This document shows, one piece after another, positions 17,601 to 25,928 of a DNA stretch of 64,000 bases. Every line of letters begins with the position of its first letter. Position 1 is the stretch's first letter. Under the pieces are notes generated by a model. That model worked only from the letters and a program-made list of their open reading frames with translations. It had not been told where the DNA came from and did not search any database. Source of the stretch: Candidatus Saccharicenans sp. (GTDB lineage Bacteria > Acidobacteriota > Aminicenantia > Aminicenantales > Saccharicenantaceae); contig JASEIU010000001.1 in NCBI GenBank assembly GCA_030017715.1, positions 458,677 through 522,676 on the forward strand, in the 5' to 3' direction. A program made the translations under genes and the position numbers.

Positions 17601-17783
17601 CTCGGCAAGTACCTGATAGCGGTCATGGATGTTGACAATGAAATAGAAGAGAAGAACGAAAACAACAATCTGGTGGTCTATGGGCCGATTACCGAATCGA
17701 CCGGAAACGGGACCGAAGGTCAGGAACAGAAGCTGGAGTTGAAAAAACTATCTGAGGCCATAAAGAATAAACTGGGAAAATAA
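14604..17783 (+). CDS. Exported SBBP beta-propeller protein with InlB-like repeats and CARDB domain
   Basis: A 1059-residue surface or secreted protein. An uncleaved or cleaved signal helix (about residues 15-38) is followed by a DUF7948-like region starting FVPNEGQWDSRLKF. Next come seven SBBP-type blades recognisable by STYLGG-like cores (15470-16830). Two divergent InlB B-repeat modules (16840-17330) follow, each with a cysteine pair (CGPDC, CGEVC), a GGWSGD- or SWQGDI-like core and the KTVTAKF-type end. A CARDB-like Ig domain (17340-17690) and a charged tail finish it. I chose ATG 14604 rather than the in-frame TTG 14598 because GGGAAGG sits six bases before it. Probable adhesion or binding role; ligand unknown. 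It is followed after 21 bases by a beta-barrel gene. Confidence 0.85.
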   Translation: MNSGKRKPAAAGKLFGLFFLMASVIILASLLLIGFRVVPAAPSAGKSASVSGVALAGISLPFVPNEGQWDSRLKFRAELFTGAMDITDRELIFSLLTFDRGQAGRTVRETDFQEDNRSAARLLVLKEKFLTAGGQELSLSPSGQDPTGTTVSYFHGRNSGSWKNKLSAFNSLRLGEVYPGIEIELRARGGNVEKFFYLRPGSRVEDINIKVEGVEALHLSDRGQLVMSSSAGPLEMIKPVGYQEIDGRREYVDVVYELRARDEYGFKVCGSYNPDYTLVIDPALSTLSAATFLGGTGNDRGYCIGVNAEGQVYVAGYTVSVFQSDFPTTTGVIDTSANGNYDLFISRFNNSLTELEASTYLGGLNADYVNGLFIDGQGNIYLTGITSSRDFPVTAGAFQTQYQGGEYDAFLVKISPDLDLLLGSTYLGGSGTDYGAALSLLPTSEVPVVVGMTDSANFPVTEGTYSTVLEGGQDGFVAILTDGFNSLVAATLIGGSDYDIISAVVVDGLGHFWLAGRTRSADFPVTGGAYDQTYNGDYDGFVLHLSPGLDFIYSSTYLGGSGADHLYALGLDGQVNPEVYVAGYTSSSDFPVTAGAYDTTFSGLTDIFVTKFDHSLSSLVGSTFIGGVSDDRCRALAVDALGNPYIAGWTRSVGYPITINTYDPSHNGGWDAVVTKLSVKLGAVLASTFLGGAVDDLAYGLCLDAAGNVYVTGYTQSSTFPVTEETYDKEISTTDVFVARFAAVGSYQLQVNRTGTGSGQVSSQDGGIFCGPDCSEQYDEGYKVTLTATPEEGSVFGGWSGDVTGPDNPVSITMDSDKTVTAKFVPAEDTYTLTILKSGPGNGTVTSEDEEIDCGEVCSATYPAGTLVKLTAAPDELSGFDSWQGDISGTTKTISFIMDGDKTAVAVFGPYPLADMTGEWSSIKVSRLLGRTIILTGFLKMINDGDGELKGNYKIAYYLSPDGQSLGTLLETRSLSYNLAADSTRILVFVQYLSQNQNPLGKYLIAVMDVDNEIEEKNENNNLVVYGPITESTGNGTEGQEQKLELKKLSEAIKNKLGK

Positions 17784-17804
17784 CGCCTTATTGTGGAGGC
17801 CAGG

Positions 17805-18617
17805 ATGAAGAAGATAAGAGCGCTGCTGGTGGCTTGCTTGGTGCTGGCGGTTGCAGCCATCGGGGCTGAGCCCCGGTTGAGTTTTTCGCTGCGGGGAAGC
17901 TATTACGTTCCCTCATCCACCACGTTTAATAAGGAGTACGTGCCGGCGGTCAACGCCAGCCTGAAACAGCTGTCGGATTTCCTGGCCGACCTGGGATTAT
18001 CCGGGACCAGCCGGAAGCTGTCCGAAATCAGCGGGACTTTTTCCTTTGGGGGGGAGCTGGAATTCAAGGCCGGACCGCAATTTTTCATAGCCCTGGGAGC
18101 TGAATATATTTTCAAGAATCTCCAGACAGATTTGGCTGTCTCCGGAAACGTGGAGCAGGTGGCCATTGATGTCAATCAGCAGGGAAAAGTCGGATTGTCG
18201 AGCCTGCCGTTGCTGTTGACTATCAGGATCAACCTGCCCATCACCACCGTCCGGGTTTACCTGGGAGGCGGAGTCGGTTACTATTTCAATCGGGCGGTGA
18301 TTACCGAAAGATGGCTCTGGCAGGAGAACCTGATCAAGGTTTCTGAAGGCAGCCGAAAAATTGTGGCCAGCGCTCAGAACATCTTTCCTCACGCTAACCT
18401 CGGGGCCGACCTGGCGGTCTCATCTCGCTTTTATCTCAGCGGCGATATCAGGGTGCCCTTCGGCACGATAAAGGCATTCAAAATAAAAAGCGATTCGCTC
18501 GATTCCAGTGCCATCGGCCAGAACCTGACCTTTACCAATTCAGACGGGCTGGAAACCGATTTTAAGTGGGAGCTCATCGGACCGGTCATCTCGGTCAGCC
18601 TGAAATACAAATTTTGA
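17805..18617 (+). CDS. Predicted outer-membrane beta-barrel protein
   Basis: A 270-residue exported protein with signal peptide (about residues 1-22) and amphipathic beta-strands typical of small barrels, such as LSFSLRGSYYV, FSFGGELEFKAGPQFF and VRVYLGGGVGYYF. It ends in the terminal Phe strand signature VSLKYKF expected for BAM-inserted proteins. The start is ATG 17805 (GGAGG at 17795-17799), not the in-frame GTG 17793. It lies 21 bases downstream of the SBBP protein, so they may be co-expressed, with the barrel anchoring or secreting its partner (inference). No family name can be given with confidence. Confidence 0.75.
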   Translation: MKKIRALLVACLVLAVAAIGAEPRLSFSLRGSYYVPSSTTFNKEYVPAVNASLKQLSDFLADLGLSGTSRKLSEISGTFSFGGELEFKAGPQFFIALGAEYIFKNLQTDLAVSGNVEQVAIDVNQQGKVGLSSLPLLLTIRINLPITTVRVYLGGGVGYYFNRAVITERWLWQENLIKVSEGSRKIVASAQNIFPHANLGADLAVSSRFYLSGDIRVPFGTIKAFKIKSDSLDSSAIGQNLTFTNSDGLETDFKWELIGPVISVSLKYKF

Positions 18618-18825
18618 GGTTCGTTTTCCGGCCGGCGTTTTTCGGTCTGGCTGGCTTAAGTCCTCTCTTAAATCCGGATTTTGCCGACCGGCCCGGCCAG
18701 GGGGTGAGTCTTTCAAGCTGACTTCCCGAGCTGATCGGGGCCGTCAATCCTCCCGGAGAAAGCATTCCGTTCGGTTTTGGCCTTTTTGCAGCGTCTGGCT
18801 GATTTACATCCAGTAAAGAATTCTG
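18618..18825. other. Intergenic region, no gene seen
   Basis: The stretch after the barrel gene is GC-rich with several GGCCGG palindromes but has no stem followed by a clear T-run. I see no coding or RNA gene in it. Confidence 0.3.
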
Positions 18826-18855
18826 TTGATTTCAGAATTTGTTTAATGGTATATA
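18826..18855 (+). promoter_or_regulatory. Candidate sigma-70 promoter for the degenerate HD-GYP gene
   Basis: TTGATT (18826-18831), an 18-base spacer and TATATA (18850-18855), in a locally AT-rich patch 60 bases before the start codon. Confidence 0.5.
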
Positions 18856-18915
18856 AGAACCGGAAGCGGGGCCAGAAGGATTGGCTGGCAATCGGGCTGG
18901 GTCAGAGGAGGGAAG

Positions 18916-19839
18916 ATGCCCGTAGCAGGCAAAAAGGTTTTTTCCGGTCAGCGTTTTGAAACCACTATCGCCATCATCATCGTCCTGTTCATTGTGGCTA
19001 CCAATATCCTGGTTCATTACAAGTTATACCTGCTTAATTTTTTCTTTCTGCCGGTAATCTTTTCCGGCTATTACCTGGGCCGGCGGCGGGCAGTGACCAT
19101 TGCCGTCAGCTGCATTCTTCTGGAAGCCCTTTACCTGGTTTTTTCTCGACAGGTCTTTGGAATCCAGCTCGGTCTCAGCCAGGATGACCTGATTTTCCTC
19201 GTTTCCTGGGCGGTCTTCCTGATTCTGACTGCCTGGATTGTCGGGGTGCTTAGTGAAAAGCGCGAAAAAGAGGTTTTCAACCTGAAGAGGGCCCAGGCCG
19301 GGATCCTGTCCATTGTCCTCAAATACCTGGAGGTTGGCGAGGAGGGAAAATCCCAGGCCGAGCAGGTCTCGGAGCTGGCCGGGAAAATTGCGACTGTTAT
19401 GGAGATCAACAAGGTCGAAGTGGAGAACATAAAATCGGCTGCCCTGCTGAGCGATATCCCGGAACTCCAGAATTGCCTGCCGCTCTTCAGCCAGACCACC
19501 CGGTACATGGAGCGGGAAAGCCTGGCCCAGCTTCAGTTGAATGACCGGGAAAAAATCATGCTGAAAACGGCCGCCCTTATCCTGACCGAGATTCAACCGC
19601 TGTTGCAGAGTTTTTATGTCCATTATCGCCAGAAGTCGGGAGAGCTGGATAAAAGCCTGAACTCGATCCCGCTGGGGGCCAGCATCATCGCCCTGGCTGA
19701 ACTCTATGTGAGAATGAACCGGCAGGGCAGGGTTAAAATCGGGCCTGAAGAAATTTCTTCTCTCGAAGATTTGCAGAAACTCCGGGGCCGGTATTTTCCG
19801 GATAAGGTGGTGGAGGCTTTGCGGCTTGTTGTCTATTGA
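18916..19839 (+). CDS. Membrane protein with degenerate HD-GYP-like domain
   Basis: A 307-residue protein. Four hydrophobic helices fill residues 12-115. The cytoplasmic part (about 125-307) follows the HD-GYP layout: SQAEQVSELAGKIA where active enzymes have H-x-x-R-V, AALLSDIPEL where they have LLHDIGK, LNSIPLGASIIALAELYVRM resembling the IPLGARIIAVADAYDAM segment, and a final YFPDKVVEAL resembling FDPxVVxAF. The metal-binding His and HD residues and the GYP are missing, so c-di-GMP phosphodiesterase activity is unlikely; binding or scaffolding is possible. A GAGGAGG ribosome site precedes the ATG. The HD-GYP relation is my inference from pattern matching. Confidence 0.65.
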   Translation: MPVAGKKVFSGQRFETTIAIIIVLFIVATNILVHYKLYLLNFFFLPVIFSGYYLGRRRAVTIAVSCILLEALYLVFSRQVFGIQLGLSQDDLIFLVSWAVFLILTAWIVGVLSEKREKEVFNLKRAQAGILSIVLKYLEVGEEGKSQAEQVSELAGKIATVMEINKVEVENIKSAALLSDIPELQNCLPLFSQTTRYMERESLAQLQLNDREKIMLKTAALILTEIQPLLQSFYVHYRQKSGELDKSLNSIPLGASIIALAELYVRMNRQGRVKIGPEEISSLEDLQKLRGRYFPDKVVEALRLVVY

Positions 19840-19872
19840 AACGGCCGGAGTTGGGCTGAGGACCCTGAGACT

Positions 19873-20505
19873 ATGAGCCCTCGCTCGTTCAGAATTGCCG
19901 GCCTCGATTTGGCCGGTTCTCAAAATCGACCGACTGGCTTCTGCCTGATAAGAGACCGGGCGATTTTTATCGCCGTTCTTTTTTCTGACCAGGAGATCAG
20001 CCAGGAGATTAGAAAGGCTGGCCCGCGGGTTGTGGCCATAGATGCCCCGTTGAGCCTGCCGCCGGGCAGGCAGCATATCGAAGACCGAAAAGGAGGTCAT
20101 TTCCGAAGCTGCGACCTGGAACTGAGAAAGAGGGGTATCCGGTTTTTCCCGATAACGCTTGGTCCGATGCGCGGTCTGACGCAGAGGGGGCTGAAACTTA
20201 AATCGGAATTGAGCCGGCCGGGGCTGGAGGTGATAGAAATTTATCCGGGCGGAGCCCAGGATATCTGGGGTCTGCCTCGGGCCGGCCGGGACAGAGTCAA
20301 GCTGGCGCTCGGTCTGAAAAGGCTGTCCGAAAAGGAATTCGGGCTCAAGCTGAGCCTCGGGGCAAAGCCCTGGCTGGAAATGACGGCTGACGAGCTGGAC
20401 GCAGTCACCGCCGCTCTGGTCGGCCTCCTGTATATTCAGGGGCGGGCTGAACTCTATGGAAAGGGGAAAAAGATAATAGTCATGCCGCCGGGGAACAAAC
20501 CGTGA
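19873..20505 (+). CDS. DUF429 family protein
   Basis: A 210-residue protein of the DUF429 (predicted RNase H-fold nuclease) type. Diagnostic segments are the N-terminal AGLDLAGSQNRPTGF, VVAIDAPLSLPPG with an acidic centre, then CDLELRKRGIRFFPI, GLEVIEIYPGG and the C-terminal DELDAVTAALVG. The acidic residues in the first, second and last segments could bind metal. Substrate is unknown. It follows the degenerate HD-GYP gene by 33 bases on the same strand. Confidence 0.8.
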   Translation: MSPRSFRIAGLDLAGSQNRPTGFCLIRDRAIFIAVLFSDQEISQEIRKAGPRVVAIDAPLSLPPGRQHIEDRKGGHFRSCDLELRKRGIRFFPITLGPMRGLTQRGLKLKSELSRPGLEVIEIYPGGAQDIWGLPRAGRDRVKLALGLKRLSEKEFGLKLSLGAKPWLEMTADELDAVTAALVGLLYIQGRAELYGKGKKIIVMPPGNKP

Positions 20506-20664
20506 TGGGGAAAGGCCAGGGGATGGGCGGCTCCGGGCACAGAAAATAATCTTCCGGAAAGAAAAAACAGACGTTCACTTCAGCGAAACCTCCCGGGTCT
20601 CTTTCCGGGCTGGCAACTGCAGCCGCTGAGAGCCTCCCCGGCTGGAAAATAAATCGCCGGGGTG

Positions 20665-22785
20665 TTAGATCCTGAAAAGATAGGATACCTTGAGGGTGGT
20701 GGAATGTCCCTTTTCCGTTTCCAGCAGCTCCCGGCGCTGGCTCTTCTTAAAGCTCAGCTGAATTATGCTCCCGGCGCCGAGGTAATATCCGGCCAGAAAA
20801 TCGAAGCTATATTGATTCTCCCTGGTTTCGCCAAGCAGTATAGTACTCAAAAAAAGCTTATGGGTAATCTGGTAATGAAGGGAAGCTTCGTAGGTTAGTC
20901 CCTCAAACACTTCTTCTCCGGTGGCTGAGAGAAGCTGCCGGATGTAATCGGCTCCCAGGGACAGCTCGATATTGCTCCGGGGTTTTAACGAGAGGCTGCC
21001 TTCCAGGCTGAGCTGACTTCCTGGCAGGACGGCGGTGAAATCCTCGTTATAGATGCCTCTTTTCTGCCAGCCGCCTTCCAGGCTCAGTTCTTTGAGGAAA
21101 CCGCCCCTTTCCCAGTCAAAATCGCAATGGAAGCCATAATTTTTCAGGAATTCTCCGTTCCAGATAAGCTCATCTTCTAAAGAACGGACCTGGTACTGAC
21201 GGCGGCCGGTAAAAATTCCATAATGAAAATCAATCCGGTTGAAGAAATTCCAGAACATCATGAATTCCAATTCTTCGCTTATCCGGCGCCCGTGCGAGTC
21301 CTGGCCGAAATTGCCTGTTATATCCCAGCTCAACCTCTGAACCGCGCCCCGGTTATAACGCCAGGCGTAACCCAGCATGGCTTCCAGCGACTGGAAATCC
21401 ACCCGCTCCAGGTAGCCGGCCCGCAGCCTGGCCCGGTCTTCTATCCGTTTGAAACCGGCCTGGAATTGCAGCCCGGCGTCGGGCTGGCGTTGAAATTCAA
21501 TCTGATGGATACCGTTCCTGGAATTGTCTCCGGCTGAGTTGAAACAGAAAATGCTGGCCCCGCGCAAATAATAAAAGTCCCTGAAGTTGAAGCTGTAATC
21601 CAGGGCCAGGTTATGGCTGGTTGAGTCGAGCTCGTCTACTCCGGTGTAATACATCCCGATCTGGGAGTTCTTGAATATATCCCGCTTCAGGCGGACGACG
21701 CCGAATCTGGAGGAACCGTAATCGGTCTTGTTAAGGGCGCCCAGGATGCCGAAGGAATAAGCTCCGGTCTTACCCGAAATTTTGGCGGCCAGCCTGGGGT
21801 CTCTGATCCGTCGGGAATAGAAAATCCGGGTGCCGGTGGCCAGGCTGAAATACTGACTGCCCTCGGTAAAAAACGGGCGGTTTTCGCGGAGATAATTTTC
21901 ATAGGGGGAGAGCTGGTAAAGAAAAGGGTCGGATTCCACCTGACTGTAGTCCGGGCTGGCGGTGACATCGAGATAGAGGTTGGGCTGGATACCGTATTTA
22001 ACATCAACTCCAGCGGCCAGCTTGTCGTCTTTTTCGCCCGACCAGCGGGAAGAGCGGCCCCCGGCGTAGGGGAATATTTCCAGGTTGTGGCCGGCTTTTA
22101 TTCCCCTCAAACCTCTCAATTCAGCCATCTGCTGAAGGCGCGGCAGGTCCCTTTTGACTTCGGTCCAGTAATCGGTTTCGTTGAGCCGGTGGAAATAACG
22201 ACAGAAGTTTATTCCCCAGACCTGCTCGGAGGCGGTGGAGAAACGAAGCGATTTGAAAGGTATGGCTATCTCGGCCGACCAGCCGTCATCTCTAATTTTA
22301 GCCCCTGATTTCCAGATGGTCTCGACCGAATTCTTCTGGACCCCTCTGGGATTAACGGTGAAGGAAATGCTGGTCCGTCTGTCATTATAGGTATCCAGAA
22401 TAATCTGGATGGAATCGTTGTTTTCGAATTCGTTTCTGGGCGTCAATTCGGCCCAGATCTTGTCCGGCTGGGAATCCTTCATCAGAAAGGCAAAATACAG
22501 GTATTTGTCATCATAACAGGCCCAGACGTAAGTATCCTCTGAAGCCGGGGCTCCGTTAACCGGATTATACTGAATGAAGCTCGAGACCGGAACCTGGTTC
22601 TGCCAGCAGACATCGTCCAGCAGGCCGTCTATCCGGGGTGGATTTTCGGTCTTTTTTATTTCCAGGACTTTAGACCTCTCCTGGGCGGAAGAAAGCCAGG
22701 TCCAGGCCCCCAGCAGCGAGGCCAGAAAAAGGAAAATTGCTGTCGTCTGCCTGAAATTATATGAACACAGCTTTATGGGCATCAT
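20665..22785 (-). CDS. DUF5916 outer-membrane protein with CBM9-like domain
   Basis: A 706-residue exported protein. After a signal peptide (about residues 14-35) comes a CBM9-like carbohydrate-binding sandwich (about 45-215) with KTENPPRIDGLLDDVCW, YDDKYLYFAFLMKDS and a WSAEIAIPFKSLRF segment. The DUF5916 region follows and then a long run of alternating beta-strands consistent with a C-terminal beta-barrel, ending LKVSYLFRI. Such proteins are common in Bacteroidota and Acidobacteriota relatives; the function is undefined, perhaps glycan binding at the outer membrane. Double ATG start (22785/22782) after GGGAAA. It appears monocistronic. Confidence 0.85.
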   Translation of the reverse strand: MMPIKLCSYNFRQTTAIFLFLASLLGAWTWLSSAQERSKVLEIKKTENPPRIDGLLDDVCWQNQVPVSSFIQYNPVNGAPASEDTYVWACYDDKYLYFAFLMKDSQPDKIWAELTPRNEFENNDSIQIILDTYNDRRTSISFTVNPRGVQKNSVETIWKSGAKIRDDGWSAEIAIPFKSLRFSTASEQVWGINFCRYFHRLNETDYWTEVKRDLPRLQQMAELRGLRGIKAGHNLEIFPYAGGRSSRWSGEKDDKLAAGVDVKYGIQPNLYLDVTASPDYSQVESDPFLYQLSPYENYLRENRPFFTEGSQYFSLATGTRIFYSRRIRDPRLAAKISGKTGAYSFGILGALNKTDYGSSRFGVVRLKRDIFKNSQIGMYYTGVDELDSTSHNLALDYSFNFRDFYYLRGASIFCFNSAGDNSRNGIHQIEFQRQPDAGLQFQAGFKRIEDRARLRAGYLERVDFQSLEAMLGYAWRYNRGAVQRLSWDITGNFGQDSHGRRISEELEFMMFWNFFNRIDFHYGIFTGRRQYQVRSLEDELIWNGEFLKNYGFHCDFDWERGGFLKELSLEGGWQKRGIYNEDFTAVLPGSQLSLEGSLSLKPRSNIELSLGADYIRQLLSATGEEVFEGLTYEASLHYQITHKLFLSTILLGETRENQYSFDFLAGYYLGAGSIIQLSFKKSQRRELLETEKGHSTTLKVSYLFRI

Positions 22786-22889
22786 TTTCCCGTTTCGACG
22801 TTGAGCCAGACATTTTCTTCCCTGTCAGGTGAATTTTGCCGAAATCATCCTGGATGGCAAATGGCATTTTTTGGGTTATTGTTCTTGGC

Positions 22890-23795
22890 TCACTCCAGCT
22901 TCAAAAGGTACTGGTCCAGCAGATAGGGCAGGTTAAATCGGTAACCGTAGGCTCTGAGAAACTCAATGATGGTCACAAAATCGGTTTGACCCGAGCGGTA
23001 TAGTTCCAGAAGCCTCAGAAAATGCTTTCTTTCTTCGGGGGTCAGGCCGGGAGAGGCATACCCGAACATGTGATTCAGAGCATTGAGCAGGTTTGATTTT
23101 CTAATCGGCCGGCTTAAAATTTGATGGAAGACACGCCGGTAATTTTCGATTGTTTCTCCTGCGTGACCTTGGCGGTGCGCGGCCAGAATCCGACCCAGAG
23201 TTTGCAGGTCTTTCTGGCAGATGGACATCAGCAGGTACTTGGCCCGGGAATGGAAGTCAATCAGCGACTTGATATCCCGGGAGGACTGTCGGAAGAGAAA
23301 ATGGAGGTTGACCCGGGCCAGAAATTCCCATCTGAGTTCCCGGTTGTTGAGTCGCCCTTCATCAATCAGTGGAAGATGGGGGCGAAGTTTCCTGACGGTG
23401 GCCGGAAAAATGCCGTCGTCCTTGCCCAGGATGATGGTGCCTTCCCGGTTGCCGAAAACCTTAGCCGTCTTAACGCCGCAACTGGGAGACTTGGCTTTTA
23501 GGATGAATCCATCGACTTCCGGCAGGCTGTTTATGGTTTTCTCCGAGTACTCAATAAGTTGTCGGGTGACATTCAGTCCTGTCTCCCGCTGAATCACTTC
23601 CATCCGGTCGCCCAGCTTGAACAGGCTTACGGTTTTACGGGGAATGCCCAGGCCGATTTCAACTTCCGGGCAGATGGTAATCAGTTCGAAATGCGGCTTG
23701 AGGGCATTGACGTTGTCGTCGCTGACGGTTCCGCCGTTATAACGGTTGAAATAGCCGTTAAGGCAGGCGCTGATGACTACCGTTGGTTTATCCAT
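22890..23795 (-). CDS. DUF523-DUF1722 two-domain protein
   Basis: A 301-residue fusion. The N-terminal DUF523 (about 1-140) has the cysteines ISACLNG, TICPEVEIGLGIPR and KAKSPSCGVKTAKV that ligate an iron-sulfur cluster; TudS-type members remove sulfur from thiouracil. The C-terminal DUF1722 (about 180-300, YbgA-like) contains KYLLMSICQ and the EERKHFLRLLELYRSG helices. The fusion is known across bacteria. A role in thiolated nucleobase or tRNA sulfur metabolism is inference. ATG start; the upstream region is AT-rich. Confidence 0.88.
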   Translation of the reverse strand: MDKPTVVISACLNGYFNRYNGGTVSDDNVNALKPHFELITICPEVEIGLGIPRKTVSLFKLGDRMEVIQRETGLNVTRQLIEYSEKTINSLPEVDGFILKAKSPSCGVKTAKVFGNREGTIILGKDDGIFPATVRKLRPHLPLIDEGRLNNRELRWEFLARVNLHFLFRQSSRDIKSLIDFHSRAKYLLMSICQKDLQTLGRILAAHRQGHAGETIENYRRVFHQILSRPIRKSNLLNALNHMFGYASPGLTPEERKHFLRLLELYRSGQTDFVTIIEFLRAYGYRFNLPYLLDQYLLKLE

Positions 23796-24562
23796 CGCTG
23801 TTAATTATACGTAAATTTCAATGATTTATAAGAATTAGCTTGATTATCGTATCAGCACGTTAAGAGTGTCGGCGTAATACCGGTCATCAGAGTGATATAA
23901 ATTAAATGAGGATCTTCTCCAAATTAGCTGACAAAGTACCATATCTATTAAATGAGAGAAAATTAATAAATTCTTCTTTTTGTGATAGCCCTGCTGTTTC
24001 AATGGTGGCTGACATTATATAGATGGTCCTTACTTACGCGGAACAGGCAGAGGGGCCGGTCACGGCCCGCCCCCTCCCGTCCTCGCTCCACCCATCCCCC
24101 CGCAGAGAACCCCTTCCGCTCCGGGCGGTTCGGAGACAGGCCGGGCCACCCTTCTGCCTTTATTGCCGCCGGTCAGGGAAATAGAGAGGCTTCCTCGTTT
24201 GGTTGGAGCCGGGACTGATCAAAAGGCTGCGAAGACACTTCTTTTAATCTCTCTTTGAGGCTGTGCTTCTAAAGGCCGCTCCTGGTCCAATGAAATCTCA
24301 TAGTCATTCGACCAGATATTTTTCTTTTGACCAACTAATCGGGGAATGAACCTTAGATGATAAAGCCAGTTAAATCAGTTGTTACTGCAACTGGATGTTA
24401 ACAGGAGGCAAGATAAAAATTTGGTCGCCAAAAGACAGGGCTGGAGCCAATAGAGTTTACCGGAAATTTGAAAAGTTTTTAATTTAAGACCTGAAAAACT
24501 TATTCAGGAAAACTTAATCAGGTCTGAAGGCGACAGGAATGATTTCTTTTCTGACAGCTCTG
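23796..24562. other. 767-bp intergenic region with an abrupt AT-to-GC change
   Basis: The first 220 bases are AT-rich and probably hold the promoter of the DUF523 gene. Positions 24038-24180 are strongly GC-rich and C-rich on the plus strand, with a perfect hairpin GGGCCG (24053-24058), loop GTCA, CGGCCC (24063-24068). The remainder is mixed. I could not fit it to tmRNA, RNase P RNA, SRP RNA or a tRNA, and no ORF in it has coding character. Confidence 0.4.
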
Positions 24563-25648
24563 CTACCAATTGGTATTGATGACCGGCAGCACTCTGGTAG
24601 CCCGCGGATTGCTCTTGATGATGTTGATCAAACCCAGCTGAAATCCTTTCTCCACCTTCCAGGCATAGTTAACCAGGCCGAGCGACAGGCCCTGCAGACT
24701 ACCCGGAAGGTAGTTAAAAGAACTTATGGCCAGACCCCGGAGATTTCCTTCTCTGGATAACCTGATGGTACCACCGGCCAGAAAGATTCCGGTTAAATTT
24801 TTCCCGCCCGCGGCCAGGCCCGATATGAGTGCTCCGTTGACTTCGGGGGCCCCGGTGCCAAGCCCGGCGGCGGCCAGCCCGGTAATTCTCTTTCCGGCCC
24901 CGACTCCGATACCGGCGACAACAATTCCTTTTATTTCTTCGCCGGCTCCTGCTCCGAGACAGGCCGCTGTAAGGCCGATAAGATTTTCCCCGGCTCCGGC
25001 GCCAAGACCGGCCAGGGTCAGGCCGCTGAGGTTATTTCCGGCTCCGACTCCGCCGGCTGACAGGTTCAGTCCGGCAACATTCTCACCGGCGCCAAGACCG
25101 AGCCCGGACAGGTTCAGACCAGTCAGGTTTTTTCCCGCCCCCAATCCCAGACCGGCAATATTAATCCCGGCCGCATTCCCGCCGGCTCCGGCTCCCACCC
25201 CGCCGATATTCAGGCCATAGAGATTGGCTCCGCTCCCAGCGCCGACCAGCCCCAGGTTAAGGCCTGAGGCCGTCTTTTCGGCCGCCACGCCGAGCAGGCC
25301 GAACTGCAGACCGTTCATCCGGGCTGCCCCGGGCAGCAGGCCGAACGACAGGCCATTGACCACGGCTTCCCGGTTTTCCCCATGCGGTTTCCAGAGAGTG
25401 AGGTTGATTCCATTTATCTTCTCTATTCCCCTGTCCCGGTAATTCAACCGCAGTCCGGTAAACTTTTGTGAATTGCCAAAGCTGATTCCCCAGTGCCTGG
25501 CCGGAAGGTTAAGGCTTTGAGCGGAAAGAGCGGCTGTCAAAATCAAAAAGACCAAGGTCAACAGGATAAGAAGGCCTCCAACCCTGGATTGGTTCCGGCA
25601 AAATGTAGCGCACTGGCGTCGAAGTCTTCTTTTCTTGAGGCTAATCAT
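24563..25648 (-). CDS. Exported protein built of 16-residue Gly/Ala/Leu repeats
   Basis: A 361-residue protein with a membrane or signal helix at residues 24-43. Residues 129-256 are eight consecutive units of exactly 16 residues with consensus GLNLAGLGxGAGxNLx; shorter or degenerate units flank them (about 99-128 and 257-300). The C-terminus has LQGLSLGLVNYAWKVEKGF and GLINI, a less regular form of the same pattern. The strict GLxLxGLGxGAG period suggests a beta-solenoid or stacked surface repeat; it resembles Leptospira LA_2272-type surface repeat proteins, but I cannot confirm homology. It is monocistronic. The start ATG has GGAGAAAA upstream. No function is proposed. Confidence 0.75.
   Translation of the reverse strand: MISLKKRRLRRQCATFCRNQSRVGGLLILLTLVFLILTAALSAQSLNLPARHWGISFGNSQKFTGLRLNYRDRGIEKINGINLTLWKPHGENREAVVNGLSFGLLPGAARMNGLQFGLLGVAAEKTASGLNLGLVGAGSGANLYGLNIGGVGAGAGGNAAGINIAGLGLGAGKNLTGLNLSGLGLGAGENVAGLNLSAGGVGAGNNLSGLTLAGLGAGAGENLIGLTAACLGAGAGEEIKGIVVAGIGVGAGKRITGLAAAGLGTGAPEVNGALISGLAAGGKNLTGIFLAGGTIRLSREGNLRGLAISSFNYLPGSLQGLSLGLVNYAWKVEKGFQLGLINIIKSNPRATRVLPVINTNW
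24791..25312 (-). repeat. Tandem 48-bp coding repeats
   Basis: Protein residues 113-286 of the gene above are made of 48-bp units (16 codons), eight of them in exact register (25264-24881), two 45-bp units after them. The DNA copies have diverged, so the amino-acid pattern is kept by selection rather than recent duplication. The repeats also keep long antisense frames open. Confidence 0.8.
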
Positions 25649-25928
25649 TCGCTTTTCTCCCTGGTTTTAGTTTCAGTCCGGGAATCCGGCTGCGGCTGAA
25701 ACCGAGAACAAAGTCAATCATAAGCTTAAAAAGTATAAAAAAACATCTCCATAATAATATACGTTTCCGCCCTTCGAAAAGTTCGGGGTGCCGAAATAGA
25801 CCGAAAAAGCCGGAAATCCGGGGGACGGTGTCGGGTTGCCTGAATATCAATCCTGGCTGATGGGGCTTGAAAAAATCGCGGCGGTAGATTATAAAAGTGG
25901 AAGATCGATAATAACGAGAGACGTCCGG

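Noticed and set aside
24726..25220. Pro/Ala-rich plus-strand frame opposite the 16-residue repeat gene
   Set aside because: The repeats keep the antisense frame open; PAP-rich translation is the mirror of the Gly/Ala repeat. The minus frame has signal peptide and start.
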